This document shows positions 19,118-25,816 of a DNA stretch of 25,816 nucleotides, one piece after another (positions within the stretch are counted from its first letter, which is position 1; the number at the start of each line of letters is the position of its first letter). The notes under the pieces are model-generated. The model worked only from the letters and a program-made list of their open reading frames with translations. It was not told where the DNA came from and made no database searches. Origin of the DNA: a virus; IMG/VR virus record IMGVR_UViG_3300025137_000255, positions 1 to 25,816 of that record, one strand, 5' to 3'. The position numbers were made by a program, and so were the translations under genes.

Positions 19118-19576
19118 TCAATCTCCTATGTATTTAGAGTATTCTATATCTTCCGAGGTAAACCCTAAGAAGATCATCAGTTTATGAAAGGGTTTATGGT
19201 TTTTAGTGTTTACAACGAGAACAGACACACCGTCTTCTTTAAGGCAACCTTCAGCAAACTTAATCAGTTTAATACCTGTGAAGCCTTTTCTGTGGCTAGG
19301 TGCCAAATAGATCAGGTCGTTCTTAGCAAACAGGTGGTCTTTATAGTGGATATGTGGAGATACAAAAACAACAAAGTAACCAACCAGAACACCTTCGTCT
19401 CTAGCAGTAAAGATGTCCAACTTACCCTGTTCCTGTAGTGCGTAGTAAGCATCCCAGTCGGGGTTAATCTTTATCTTGTCCTTGTTCAGTGCAACCTCTT
19501 CCCAGTGAGATTCAAGCAAACCTTTGGCATCCTCAACCACACTATCAAGAAACTCTTGTTGATACTTAACGACCAC
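19118..19576 (-). CDS. GNAT family N-acetyltransferase (152 aa)
   Basis: Acetyl-CoA-dependent acetyltransferase fold: GVLVGYFVVFVSPHIHYKDH, then DLIYLAPSHRKGFTGIKLIK with the RxxGxxG-like CoA-binding loop (RKGFTG), and NTKNHKPFHKLMIFLGF near the C-terminus, as in GNAT proteins. The substrate is unknown. The GTG at 19576 gives MVVKYQQEF and an 11-base overlap with the upstream gene; TTG at 19594 would add six residues. Its place inside the tail-tip block, between hub and J-like genes, hints at acetylation of a tail or host-surface component, but this is inference. Confidence 0.82.
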   Translation of the reverse strand: MVVKYQQEFLDSVVEDAKGLLESHWEEVALNKDKIKINPDWDAYYALQEQGKLDIFTARDEGVLVGYFVVFVSPHIHYKDHLFAKNDLIYLAPSHRKGFTGIKLIKFAEGCLKEDGVSVLVVNTKNHKPFHKLMIFLGFTSEDIEYSKYIGD

Positions 19577-20201
19577 TCTTTCTACCCCACACAATCTCTT
19601 TATCCTGCAAACTCTCTACAAACTCCAAACCTTTATCGTTAGAGTACAAAGACTTTTGATATGCAGAAGTAAACCTAGCAACCCTTGGCCTCTCAAGATC
19701 AACCAATTTATTCTCTAAGGTTAATTGAACAGTACAAGTATCAGCAGTCTCCTCAATATTCATCTGATCCATATAACCAGCAAATATTTGAGATAGGTTT
19801 GTCCTACCAGCCTCTAAAGCAATACGGTTTCCATTCTCTAGTAGAATGTAGTCAGAGTTCTCTTGAAGGATAATACCTTTAGTGAAGTTACCAAAATAGA
19901 TATTAGCCTGTCTGCCCTGATAAGGTTCACTGAGAGCTAGTGAGAGTACAGACTGAGGGATACCACTAAGGGTAAGGGAAGCCCCTCTAGCTGCAATCTC
20001 TGTGGTCTCCTCAACAGAATCAATCTGAAGCATAGACCCTGTACCATACCACTCTTGACCTTGATAAACCAAAGTGCCGTAGCCAGTCCAAAGTCTTAGC
20101 GTCTGGTTCCCATCAAACAACATCTCTACAGCAAAGAAAGGGTAGAGGACATCATCATCCAAACTATCAATGGTAGACTGTGAAATATCTCTTGTTGACA
20201 T
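19566..20201 (-). CDS. Tail-tip (hub-type) minor tail protein (211 aa)
   Basis: Immediately upstream of the GNAT and J-like genes, where siphophages encode the tail-tip hub. The sequence VLYPFFAVEMLFDGNQTLRL, GQEWYGTGSMLQIDSVEETT, ARGASLTLSGIP and GYMDQMNIEETADTCTVQLT resembles a common phage minor tail family (DUF2163-like layout, analogous in position to lambda L). The N-terminus is short and non-secretory. The function is assigned by context plus this pattern; no catalytic motif is present. Confidence 0.72.
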   Translation of the reverse strand: MSTRDISQSTIDSLDDDVLYPFFAVEMLFDGNQTLRLWTGYGTLVYQGQEWYGTGSMLQIDSVEETTEIAARGASLTLSGIPQSVLSLALSEPYQGRQANIYFGNFTKGIILQENSDYILLENGNRIALEAGRTNLSQIFAGYMDQMNIEETADTCTVQLTLENKLVDLERPRVARFTSAYQKSLYSNDKGLEFVESLQDKEIVWGRKSGR

Positions 20202-20215
20202 CCTCTGTATCCTTT

Positions 20216-21598
20216 TTATAGTGCTGCAATAATGAAAGCCAGAAGTTCAGTGTAACGAACACCGTAGCTGTATTGGATAGCGCCAGCCTCATCTACGCTA
20301 GTACCGACAATGAACATACCGTAGTCACCAGCATCCAAACCCTCTGCGGTAAAGGCGGCTTCAAGTTCCTGTGCGATAATACCGAAGTGCCAGCGAGCAT
20401 CTTCACCTTTGGTTTCCTTCGAGTCTTTCCAACGGAACTTACGCAGAAGACCTTTGCAAGCTACAGCTACACGAGCCTCAGCCTCAGAGAGTTCTTCAAC
20501 ATCCGTTTTCTGCTCAAGGTCAGAAGTTTGGATTGTACCGTTAGTCGCGTAAACATCATCGAAACGGGAGGATGCACCCCCAAGGTCAATCCCGTTGTCA
20601 CGAGCAGCATTTGCGTCGGTATCAAAAGGATCAATTCGGTCAGAACCGGTTATTTGGAATTGCAGACCTACCTCACCTTCACCGATCCACATATCAGTAT
20701 CTTGAGCGCCGATGTGACCACAGGTTGTCCCGTCATCATTGTAGAACGAAACCAGACGACCGCCTGTTGCCCCATGAACATAGTGCCGCGAAACAAGTTT
20801 ATTGTTTGGCTGAATATCAATTTCGGCGTTTGTACCTGCTTCAGTTGTGATGTTCAGTTGACCGGTTTCTTCAGACCAGTTGACGTTCGCCTTGTCTGTC
20901 CCATCGTTTCTGAACATAACAGTGCTCTCGCCTGTGTCTGCGCCATCTAGGTTTAACCGAGCATCAGCATCCCCTGTACCTGTAGACTTGATCGTCAAGA
21001 ACACGTCACCAGTATCGGTCAGGGTCATATCTCCGCCGGTGAAGTCGTTTGTACCTACGAGTTGAGCATAACGAACATCACCTTCTGTTTCAGTTAAGTA
21101 TTCAGCAGGCACAGTCTGTAGGTACTTAGCATCACCTTCTGTTTCAGTTAAGTATTCAGCAGGCACAGTCTGTAGGTACTTAGCATCACCTTCTGTTTCA
21201 GTTAAGTATTCAGCAGGTACGGATTGAAGATACTTAGCGTCACTTTCTGTTTCAGTAAGGTACTCAGCAGGTACAGCCTGCAGATACTTAGCATCACCTT
21301 CTGTTTCAGTAAGATATTCAGCAGGTACGGATTGAAGATACTTAGCATCACCTTCTGTTTCAGTAAGATATTCAGCAGGTACAGTCTGTAGGTATCGAAG
21401 ATCCCCTTCTGTTTCAGTTAAGTATTCAGCAGGTACAGATTGAAGATACCTAGCATCACCTACAGCGTCGAAAAGGGCGTCAGGGGTAATCTTCTTGGTT
21501 TGACCGGAAGAAGAGTCTACAACAGGCATTTCATCATCAGTAGAGCTTAGGTCTCCGCTACTAAGAGTTGTCAGTTCAGAGATTTTCTTATCAGCCAT
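20216..21598 (-). CDS. Tail fibre with 18-residue repeats and C-terminal S74 chaperone domain (460 aa)
   Basis: Residues 1-48 are a Ser/Thr-rich attachment segment (KISELTTLSSGDLSSTDDEM). Residues 49-176 hold seven 18-residue units (YLQSVPAEYLTETEGD plus two) encoded by 54-bp repeats, probably a trimeric shaft. A beta-rich region follows (LTIKSTGTGDADARLNLDGA). From about residue 358 a Peptidase_S74 intramolecular chaperone appears: TSDLEQKTDVEEL, then WHFGIIAQELEAAF and YGVRYTELLAFIIAAL. In the family, the Ser-Asp starts autocleavage after trimer folding. The chaperone ends without the long C-terminal helix often seen. It sits inside the tail-tip cluster rather than downstream of J. Confidence 0.88.
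   Translation of the reverse strand: MADKKISELTTLSSGDLSSTDDEMPVVDSSSGQTKKITPDALFDAVGDARYLQSVPAEYLTETEGDLRYLQTVPAEYLTETEGDAKYLQSVPAEYLTETEGDAKYLQAVPAEYLTETESDAKYLQSVPAEYLTETEGDAKYLQTVPAEYLTETEGDAKYLQTVPAEYLTETEGDVRYAQLVGTNDFTGGDMTLTDTGDVFLTIKSTGTGDADARLNLDGADTGESTVMFRNDGTDKANVNWSEETGQLNITTEAGTNAEIDIQPNNKLVSRHYVHGATGGRLVSFYNDDGTTCGHIGAQDTDMWIGEGEVGLQFQITGSDRIDPFDTDANAARDNGIDLGGASSRFDDVYATNGTIQTSDLEQKTDVEELSEAEARVAVACKGLLRKFRWKDSKETKGEDARWHFGIIAQELEAAFTAEGLDAGDYGMFIVGTSVDEAGAIQYSYGVRYTELLAFIIAAL
21076..21453 (-). repeat. Seven tandem 54-bp repeats in the fibre gene
   Basis: Units begin at 21076, 21130, 21184, 21238, 21292, 21346 and 21400 (plus-strand coordinates), all containing CTTCTGTTTCAGT. 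Two sub-types alternate at the VPAE-upstream codons (CACAGTCTGTAGG versus ACGGATTGAAGA). The spacing is exact and in frame, so changes in copy number would alter shaft length without frameshift. Confidence 0.93.
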
Positions 21599-21602
21599 GT
21601 TC

Positions 21603-22193
21603 TTATCCTGTGATTACTTCTACAGCCTCAAAAGAGATACCATAGAAACTTGCATTGTTAATTGACCAAGTAGACACATTCTGATTCAACCTGAAGACAC
21701 CTTTAGGACTATCCGTAATAGCTGCCTCAGATGTGGAGTCAGACCTAAGTGCAGGCCATATTTCTAGTTGACCATCCCCAGTTTGATCTATAAGAACTTG
21801 GTGTAGTTTAGCAGAAGAACCCCCACCCAACTGAATGTAGTCACCAGCTAGAAGGGAACCTGTCATAGTTACATTAACTGTATCATCGCCAGCAGAGCCA
21901 GTGACAGCACATGAGGTAACAGTACCACGAGGTGATACATAGTCAGGGTCTCCTAAGAGGAAGGTGCCTGTCTGACCCTTGAGAGCCACAAGCATAGCCT
22001 TCCACTCAGCAGCCTTATCTCTACGTACCGAGGGAATAGTGACTGAGGCTTCCCACTTCTGACCTGTGTGGGCGATAACCTGCTGTTTGTAAGTAAAAGG
22101 AGACTGAGAGGTGGATACCGCATTAACTGCACGTAACTCAATACTCTCGATCCCAATAGTTGTAGGTGTATCTAGTGGGTAAGCTATAGCCAT
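21603..22193 (-). CDS. Minor tail protein, likely distal tail type (196 aa)
   Basis: First gene after the tape measure in transcription order, where siphophages encode the distal tail protein. Features include PLDTPTTIGIESIELRAVNA, FTYKQQVIAHTGQKWEASVT and TGTFLLGDPDYVSPRGTV, a pattern found in a family of phage minor tail proteins. No signal peptide or membrane span is present. The assignment rests on position plus pattern. Confidence 0.72.
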   Translation of the reverse strand: MAIAYPLDTPTTIGIESIELRAVNAVSTSQSPFTYKQQVIAHTGQKWEASVTIPSVRRDKAAEWKAMLVALKGQTGTFLLGDPDYVSPRGTVTSCAVTGSAGDDTVNVTMTGSLLAGDYIQLGGGSSAKLHQVLIDQTGDGQLEIWPALRSDSTSEAAITDSPKGVFRLNQNVSTWSINNASFYGISFEAVEVITG

Positions 22194-22202
22194 ATTATCC
22201 TC

Positions 22203-24260
22203 TTATCCGAATGTGTTCTTCATGGCACCACCGCGTCTACGAGCATCCATAACACCTTGCTTAGAGGCATTAACGATAGCAGGCATAGATTGAGCAATGA
22301 TCTTCTTAACTGAGTCATCACCGTTAGCGGCCATAGTGAAGTTGTTAGTAACATATACGTCACCACCGCCACCCATAGCACCCGCAGTAAGGTCAGCGTT
22401 CATAACGTGGCCCCTGTTGCGAGGGACGATAAGCTCTGGTCCCTTTTCGCCTACGAGGTAAGGTTGGTTAGCTTGGACCGTACCACCAGAGGCTTTACCG
22501 AAGATTCCTCCGAGGATACCCGCAATCCCTGTTCCCCCTTCAACACTACCAACCATACGCTTAACAACATAAACTTGGTATAAGTCCTTGATAATAGCAC
22601 GAGCCATATCCTTGAAGGCGTCCTCTACAGACTTAGTGCCCTCAACCATAGCCATGAACCCGTCTTCCATAGAGGACTGAGCAGTGTCATAGATACCTTG
22701 GAGTTCCTGACGCTTCTCTACGATCTGGTTGTATGCAGCTAGTTCAGCTACAGCTTGGTCTACAGCGTCTTTACCGTAGGTCTTGCTAGAGTTAGCAATA
22801 GCACGTTCTACCTCTTGACGTTCCTTAGTTTTACCTAAGAGTTCTGTGTCAAGTTTGATACGGTCTCTGATTCGAGCTAGGGGGTCTTGTTGGGAAGCTC
22901 CACCGCCTTTATTTGTTTTTGTTTTAGGGGCTTTGAGGGTCTGAGGGAGATCGTACTTAAAATCACCACCCCCGCCAAAAGCGTCTAAACCTACCGAGGC
23001 TTCAGCTTTAGCGGCTCTGATGATTTGTAAGGCTGTTGCAAAAGAGGTTCCCAACCTATCGCCTAAAACTGATGCGAGGTCGTTAAGCTCTTCTTGGTTC
23101 TCTATGACAAATTTCTGCCCAGACTCCCAAGCGTCCATATAGGAGTTGATGTTTGCAGTCATCACAGCTATCTCGTTAGACTGAGCTTGCCTTGCCCTTT
23201 CGTCTATAATAGCCTGCTCTCTACGGACTTTCTCGTTTTCAGCTTCAATCTCTGCTTGGGCGATCTTAACCCTAGCCTCTTCTGCGGCCCTAATTGAACC
23301 TGCAAGGGTTTCTCTGTCCCTCTTCGCTTGATCTACTGCCTGTTCTTCGGAAAGCCTTTTTCTTTGGGCTATAATTCTATTTTGGGCTGCTGTTTGATCT
23401 TCTTCTAAAGCTCTTATGGCAGACTGTGCATCTTTAAGGTCTTTTTTATCCAGAAAAGTCCCTAAGAAGGGTAACATATCCCGAAAACCTGTTCCCCCTT
23501 TTGCTATACTAGCCCTCACCTCAAGTAAAGCTCCTTGCGCTTTAGCTAAATCCTCGGTAGCCTTATCAAGAGAGTCTTGAGCAGTCAGTTGCTCAACCGT
23601 CCAACCTATCTGGGAGGCTCTTTTTTTACGGAGGTAGTTATCTAAAGCCCTATCTAAAGATTCAATCCTGCCAATCAACTCATCTGTTGCATCTTTAGAC
23701 TCTCCCATTGCCTTTCTGGATTTGAGCCAAGCAGCCCCAAAAGCAGTAACCAAAGGGATAATAACACCAAGGCCGGTACCGATAGCTAGAAACTTGCCCC
23801 CAAGTATCGTCAGTGCACCCGCCATCTGAGTAGCTTGCTGACCAAAGGCAATCATAGCGTTTTGACCGGACTGGACCTGAACAATAAAGTCACCAATCTG
23901 ATAGCCCGACTGCTGAAACAGAACACCAGTGCGGCTCATACGTCGGCCCATTTGACCTGCCGCTTGCTCGGAAGTCTTTAAGGCTTGTTTTTGAGACTCT
24001 AAAGTCCTGATGTTGGTCCGTATAGATTTATCAAAATTGTCAACGACCGACTTAGCCCTGTTCCAACTAGGGTACAAGTCGTCTATTGATCTGCGGAGTT
24101 CTTTCTTGGCCTTTGCGAACTGCTTGTCACTTATAGCCCCCGCGTTTTGTTTCTTGATGAGACCTTCTAAAGTCCTGCCCAGAGTATTCAAACGCTTATT
24201 AGCTTCAACAATAGGTGCAGAGTCCGCAAGGAACTTAAGATCAACAGTGTTATTAGCCAT
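22203..24260 (-). CDS. Tail tape measure protein (685 aa)
   Basis: Sets tail length. Early helical region, then GQNAMIAFGQQATQMAGALT followed by GTGLGVIIPLVTAFGAAWL, a hydrophobic membrane-like segment common in tape measure proteins (about residues 130-180). Coiled-coil-rich stretches follow (RDRETLAGSIRAAEEARVKI, AEIEAENEKVRREQAIIDE), and the C-terminus has a glycine-rich, often conserved GEKGPELIVPRNRGHVMNA. The start overlaps the chaperone stop. At 685 residues, roughly 1.5 angstrom per residue would give a tail of about 100 nm, a family-based estimate. Confidence 0.92.
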   Translation of the reverse strand: MANNTVDLKFLADSAPIVEANKRLNTLGRTLEGLIKKQNAGAISDKQFAKAKKELRRSIDDLYPSWNRAKSVVDNFDKSIRTNIRTLESQKQALKTSEQAAGQMGRRMSRTGVLFQQSGYQIGDFIVQVQSGQNAMIAFGQQATQMAGALTILGGKFLAIGTGLGVIIPLVTAFGAAWLKSRKAMGESKDATDELIGRIESLDRALDNYLRKKRASQIGWTVEQLTAQDSLDKATEDLAKAQGALLEVRASIAKGGTGFRDMLPFLGTFLDKKDLKDAQSAIRALEEDQTAAQNRIIAQRKRLSEEQAVDQAKRDRETLAGSIRAAEEARVKIAQAEIEAENEKVRREQAIIDERARQAQSNEIAVMTANINSYMDAWESGQKFVIENQEELNDLASVLGDRLGTSFATALQIIRAAKAEASVGLDAFGGGGDFKYDLPQTLKAPKTKTNKGGGASQQDPLARIRDRIKLDTELLGKTKERQEVERAIANSSKTYGKDAVDQAVAELAAYNQIVEKRQELQGIYDTAQSSMEDGFMAMVEGTKSVEDAFKDMARAIIKDLYQVYVVKRMVGSVEGGTGIAGILGGIFGKASGGTVQANQPYLVGEKGPELIVPRNRGHVMNADLTAGAMGGGGDVYVTNNFTMAANGDDSVKKIIAQSMPAIVNASKQGVMDARRRGGAMKNTFG

Positions 24261-24602
24261 TAGCCACCCTCATATATACTGCATCAATACGCACAACAGC
24301 CTCAACATCTCTAGCGTCAAGTGGCGTATCCGTCAGTTCTTTCCATGCTTTAATTTGTTCGTAGGTAATCGGGTTAGGTCCGCTATAGCCAGCACTTCTA
24401 CTGTTGCTTAACGAAATAAAGGCAGACCAGACATGAGACACTAACCGAGGAAACTCTGGTCCCTCCAGTTCTTGTGGCTTACGTCCGATCTGCCTCTCTA
24501 CTTCTTGTAGGTGTTCACGTTCAGTTACACCATTTTGATCGGGTTTATTCAGTTTGAACGTATGTTCAGCAAAGTCTTCTAGTTGGCCTATCAGGCTTTC
24601 GT
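24253..24602 (-). CDS. Tail assembly chaperone T-like extension, expressed by -1 frameshift
   Basis: In the -1 frame relative to the upstream chaperone gene, an open frame runs from just before that gene's stop to the tape measure start. It encodes LIGQLEDFAEHTFKLNKPDQ, then EREHLQEVERQIGRKPQELE and ITYEQIKAWKELTDTPLDAR. It has no convincing start codon of its own at the 5' end; a GTG at 24441 would produce only the last 62 residues. The overlap is confined to about 19 bases containing GTTTTTACGAAAGCC, where a UUU slip would join the frames. This is the G/GT layout of lambda and most siphophages. Confidence 0.7.
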
Positions 24603-24989
24603 AAAAACTTCAGTGTTGCTCAGGGCCTCTTCAATCTGAGGTTTCAGCCAGAACAACTCATCGTAGATAGCTTTAGCCTTAGCCACAGTCAGCTTAGGTT
24701 GCTTCTCATCATAAGTAATCTTCCAAGACTTAGTAACCTTAGACAGCAACTCTAGGCTGGCTTCCTCTAGGTCTTGTGCGGTGAAGTTTGTGTTACCAGA
24801 ACCTTGTGCAACCTTAAGGCGCTTGTTGGTCTGCTCGTACAGCACTTCTTTATAAGCCTTAGAGTGGGGCGCATGAAGGACAATAACCATATCACTACCA
24901 TCCTTGTTAGTCAGAGGTTCACCATTAACAGGGTGTTTAACTACAACCTCTACTTCGTCACTCTTAGGTGCAAAATCTTTCAAATCCAT
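24591..24989 (-). CDS. Tail assembly chaperone G-like (132 aa)
   Basis: Between tail tube and tape measure. Starts MDLKDFAPKSDEVEVVVKHP and contains YKEVLYEQTNKRLKVAQGSG, then EEASLELLSKVTKSWKITYD and QIEEALSNTEVFTKA at the end. Charge and size fit the lambda G-type protein, which coats the tape measure before tail tube assembly. A -1 frameshift near its stop would extend it (see 24253-24602). The family match is from layout rather than a strict motif. Confidence 0.75.
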   Translation of the reverse strand: MDLKDFAPKSDEVEVVVKHPVNGEPLTNKDGSDMVIVLHAPHSKAYKEVLYEQTNKRLKVAQGSGNTNFTAQDLEEASLELLSKVTKSWKITYDEKQPKLTVAKAKAIYDELFWLKPQIEEALSNTEVFTKA

Positions 24990-25024
24990 TGTCGGGTTCC
25001 TTTATGTATAGTCGGGTATTATAT

Positions 25025-25075
25025 AATGGGGCCAGCGCCACCCGACACAGCACCAGCCCCTCCCTTGCGGGATTC
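25025..25075 (-). terminator. Possible hairpin terminator after the tail tube gene
   Basis: Reading in transcript direction after the stop, TCCC-GCAA-GGGA (a GNRA-capped 4-bp stem) is followed by GGGGC...GCCCC enclosing a C/G-rich loop. No clear U tract follows, so only partial termination or transcript stabilisation is suggested, which would let the abundant tail tube protein be made in excess. Confidence 0.4.
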
Positions 25076-25816
25076 TTATGAACGAGTAATCTTCAAGTTA
25101 GTTTCCTCAGTTGAGTCATACAGAGCAACAAAGGACATATTGATGATACGGCTGTTAGGGCCATCTACACCAACGTCAGCAGAGTTGATCTTGACACGAG
25201 GGAACAAGAAGGTATAAGTGTTAGAACCAGTAGGGTCATCCACAGATACAGACAGTTCAGTTTCAGTTTCATTCAAGAAGCGGTTAATCAGTGCAGCATC
25301 TTCAAAGTACGCAGTGATAGTACCTTCGATCTCAGCACGACCTACTTCCAAACAAGGAGCACTATCGTCACCAACAACAAAGGTAGGTGCGAAGGAGTTG
25401 TTCAGGGTGAAGTCAATACCAGTTACGATAGCTACAGCAGAGGAGGAGCCTACGTTACCAATAGCCAAGTCACCAGAGTAAGCATCAAAAGGCGCATTAC
25501 CAGAAGCAGCGTCTTGTGTCTTCTCAGTAGTACCGATAGACATATCTTTACCGACCATACCAAAGGTAGTAGTTACCATCTGGTTAGGTGCGATAGACAA
25601 TGCTAGAGTAGATACAGTACAGCCAGTGAACAAACGAGCTTGGTCAACATCAGCAGCATAGTCCTCAATAGAGAAGTATTTAGGGGTGGTGCCTACCTTG
25701 AGAACATCAGTAGCCCAAACATTAAGCATAGCAGATTCAAGGAAAGCGTCATAGTCACCTTTACGGAGGTCAACAGCGATGTCACCACCAGATTGACGGT
25801 TGCCATGACGGTCAAC
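25076..25816 (-). CDS. Major tail (tube) protein, N-terminus outside the window
   Basis: The frame is open to the window edge, so the N-terminus lies to the right. The visible 246 residues begin VDRHGNRQSGGDIAVDLRKG and continue DAFLESAMLNVWATDVLKVG, a typical tail-tube core. They end TETELSVSVDDPTGSNTYTF, FPRVKINSADVGVDG and ALYDSTEETNLKITRS. An internal ATG at 25729 is not the start. Gene order tube, chaperones, tape measure is canonical. A G/C-rich hairpin region follows the stop. Confidence 0.85.
   Translation of the reverse strand, partial: VDRHGNRQSGGDIAVDLRKGDYDAFLESAMLNVWATDVLKVGTTPKYFSIEDYAADVDQARLFTGCTVSTLALSIAPNQMVTTTFGMVGKDMSIGTTEKTQDAASGNAPFDAYSGDLAIGNVGSSSAVAIVTGIDFTLNNSFAPTFVVGDDSAPCLEVGRAEIEGTITAYFEDAALINRFLNETETELSVSVDDPTGSNTYTFLFPRVKINSADVGVDGPNSRIINMSFVALYDSTEETNLKITRS

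Noticed and set aside
20273-20950. 225-residue open frame on the plus strand
   Set aside because: Antisense to the S74 fibre gene, whose domains are clearly recognised, so the opposite frame is not supported.
21076-21453. CRISPR-like array
   Set aside because: The repeats are contiguous 54-bp units with no unique spacers and are in frame in a fibre gene.
25030-25045. TATAAT on the minus strand upstream of the chaperone gene as a promoter
   Set aside because: No matching -35 hexamer at usual spacing, and the AT stretch could be incidental.

Overview
The window looks like part of the genome of a tailed, long-tailed (siphovirus-type) bacteriophage. The right half encodes a tail tube protein, paired tail-assembly chaperones, a tape measure, tail-tip proteins including a lambda J-like protein, and fibres. 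The left half encodes phage replication and nucleotide-metabolism enzymes. The host is probably a proteobacterium, and a marine alphaproteobacterium fits best. That is inference from a phage-borne DUF1127 protein (a family centred on alphaproteobacteria), a B12-dependent class II ribonucleotide reductase, an SIO1-like ThyX variant and PhoH. Both window edges cut genes: the DNA polymerase at the left and the tail tube protein at the right.

Layout, plus strand (1-14440): the C-terminal part of a family A DNA polymerase is followed by small genes, a tRNA-like element, an HNH endonuclease and a T7 gp2.5-like ssDNA-binding candidate. Next come a FEN-type 5'-3' exonuclease, a T7 endonuclease I-type Holliday junction nuclease, a calcineurin-like phosphoesterase, a DUF3310 protein, a short adenine-type methyltransferase and a MazG-like protein. 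Then come a DUF1127 protein, a LigA domain Ia-like protein and a class II ribonucleotide reductase interrupted by a group I intron carrying a LAGLIDADG endonuclease. PhoH, ThyX, a run of very small (mostly membrane) proteins and a glutaredoxin-like protein close the block. Most genes overlap by ATGA or GTGA, so translation is probably coupled in long operons. Together these genes supply DNA synthesis, dNTP supply (RNR, ThyX, the redoxin, MazG) and recombination or junction processing.

A 14-bp perfect-stem, bidirectional terminator (14449-14500) separates this block from a convergent minus-strand block (14507-25816). Read in transcription order, that block is: tail tube, tail chaperone G with a likely -1 frameshift extension, tape measure, a tail protein, an S74 fibre with seven 54-bp repeats, a tail-tip hub protein, a GNAT acetyltransferase, the J-like tip protein and a second fibre. 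The lysis cassette follows: M15 endolysin, coiled-coil holin-like protein, two small membrane proteins and a unimolecular spanin candidate.

The most unusual features are three. (1) A group I intron splits the codon of the predicted catalytic radical cysteine of the reductase, and its homing-endonuclease ORF starts and stops on the two strands of the P7 helix. (2) A family of 69-bp (23-residue) MORN-like repeats occurs in four genes and is attached to different C-terminal domains, including DUF3310 and MazG. (3) Repeated gene-junction motifs and several tiny genes are packed between the larger ones.
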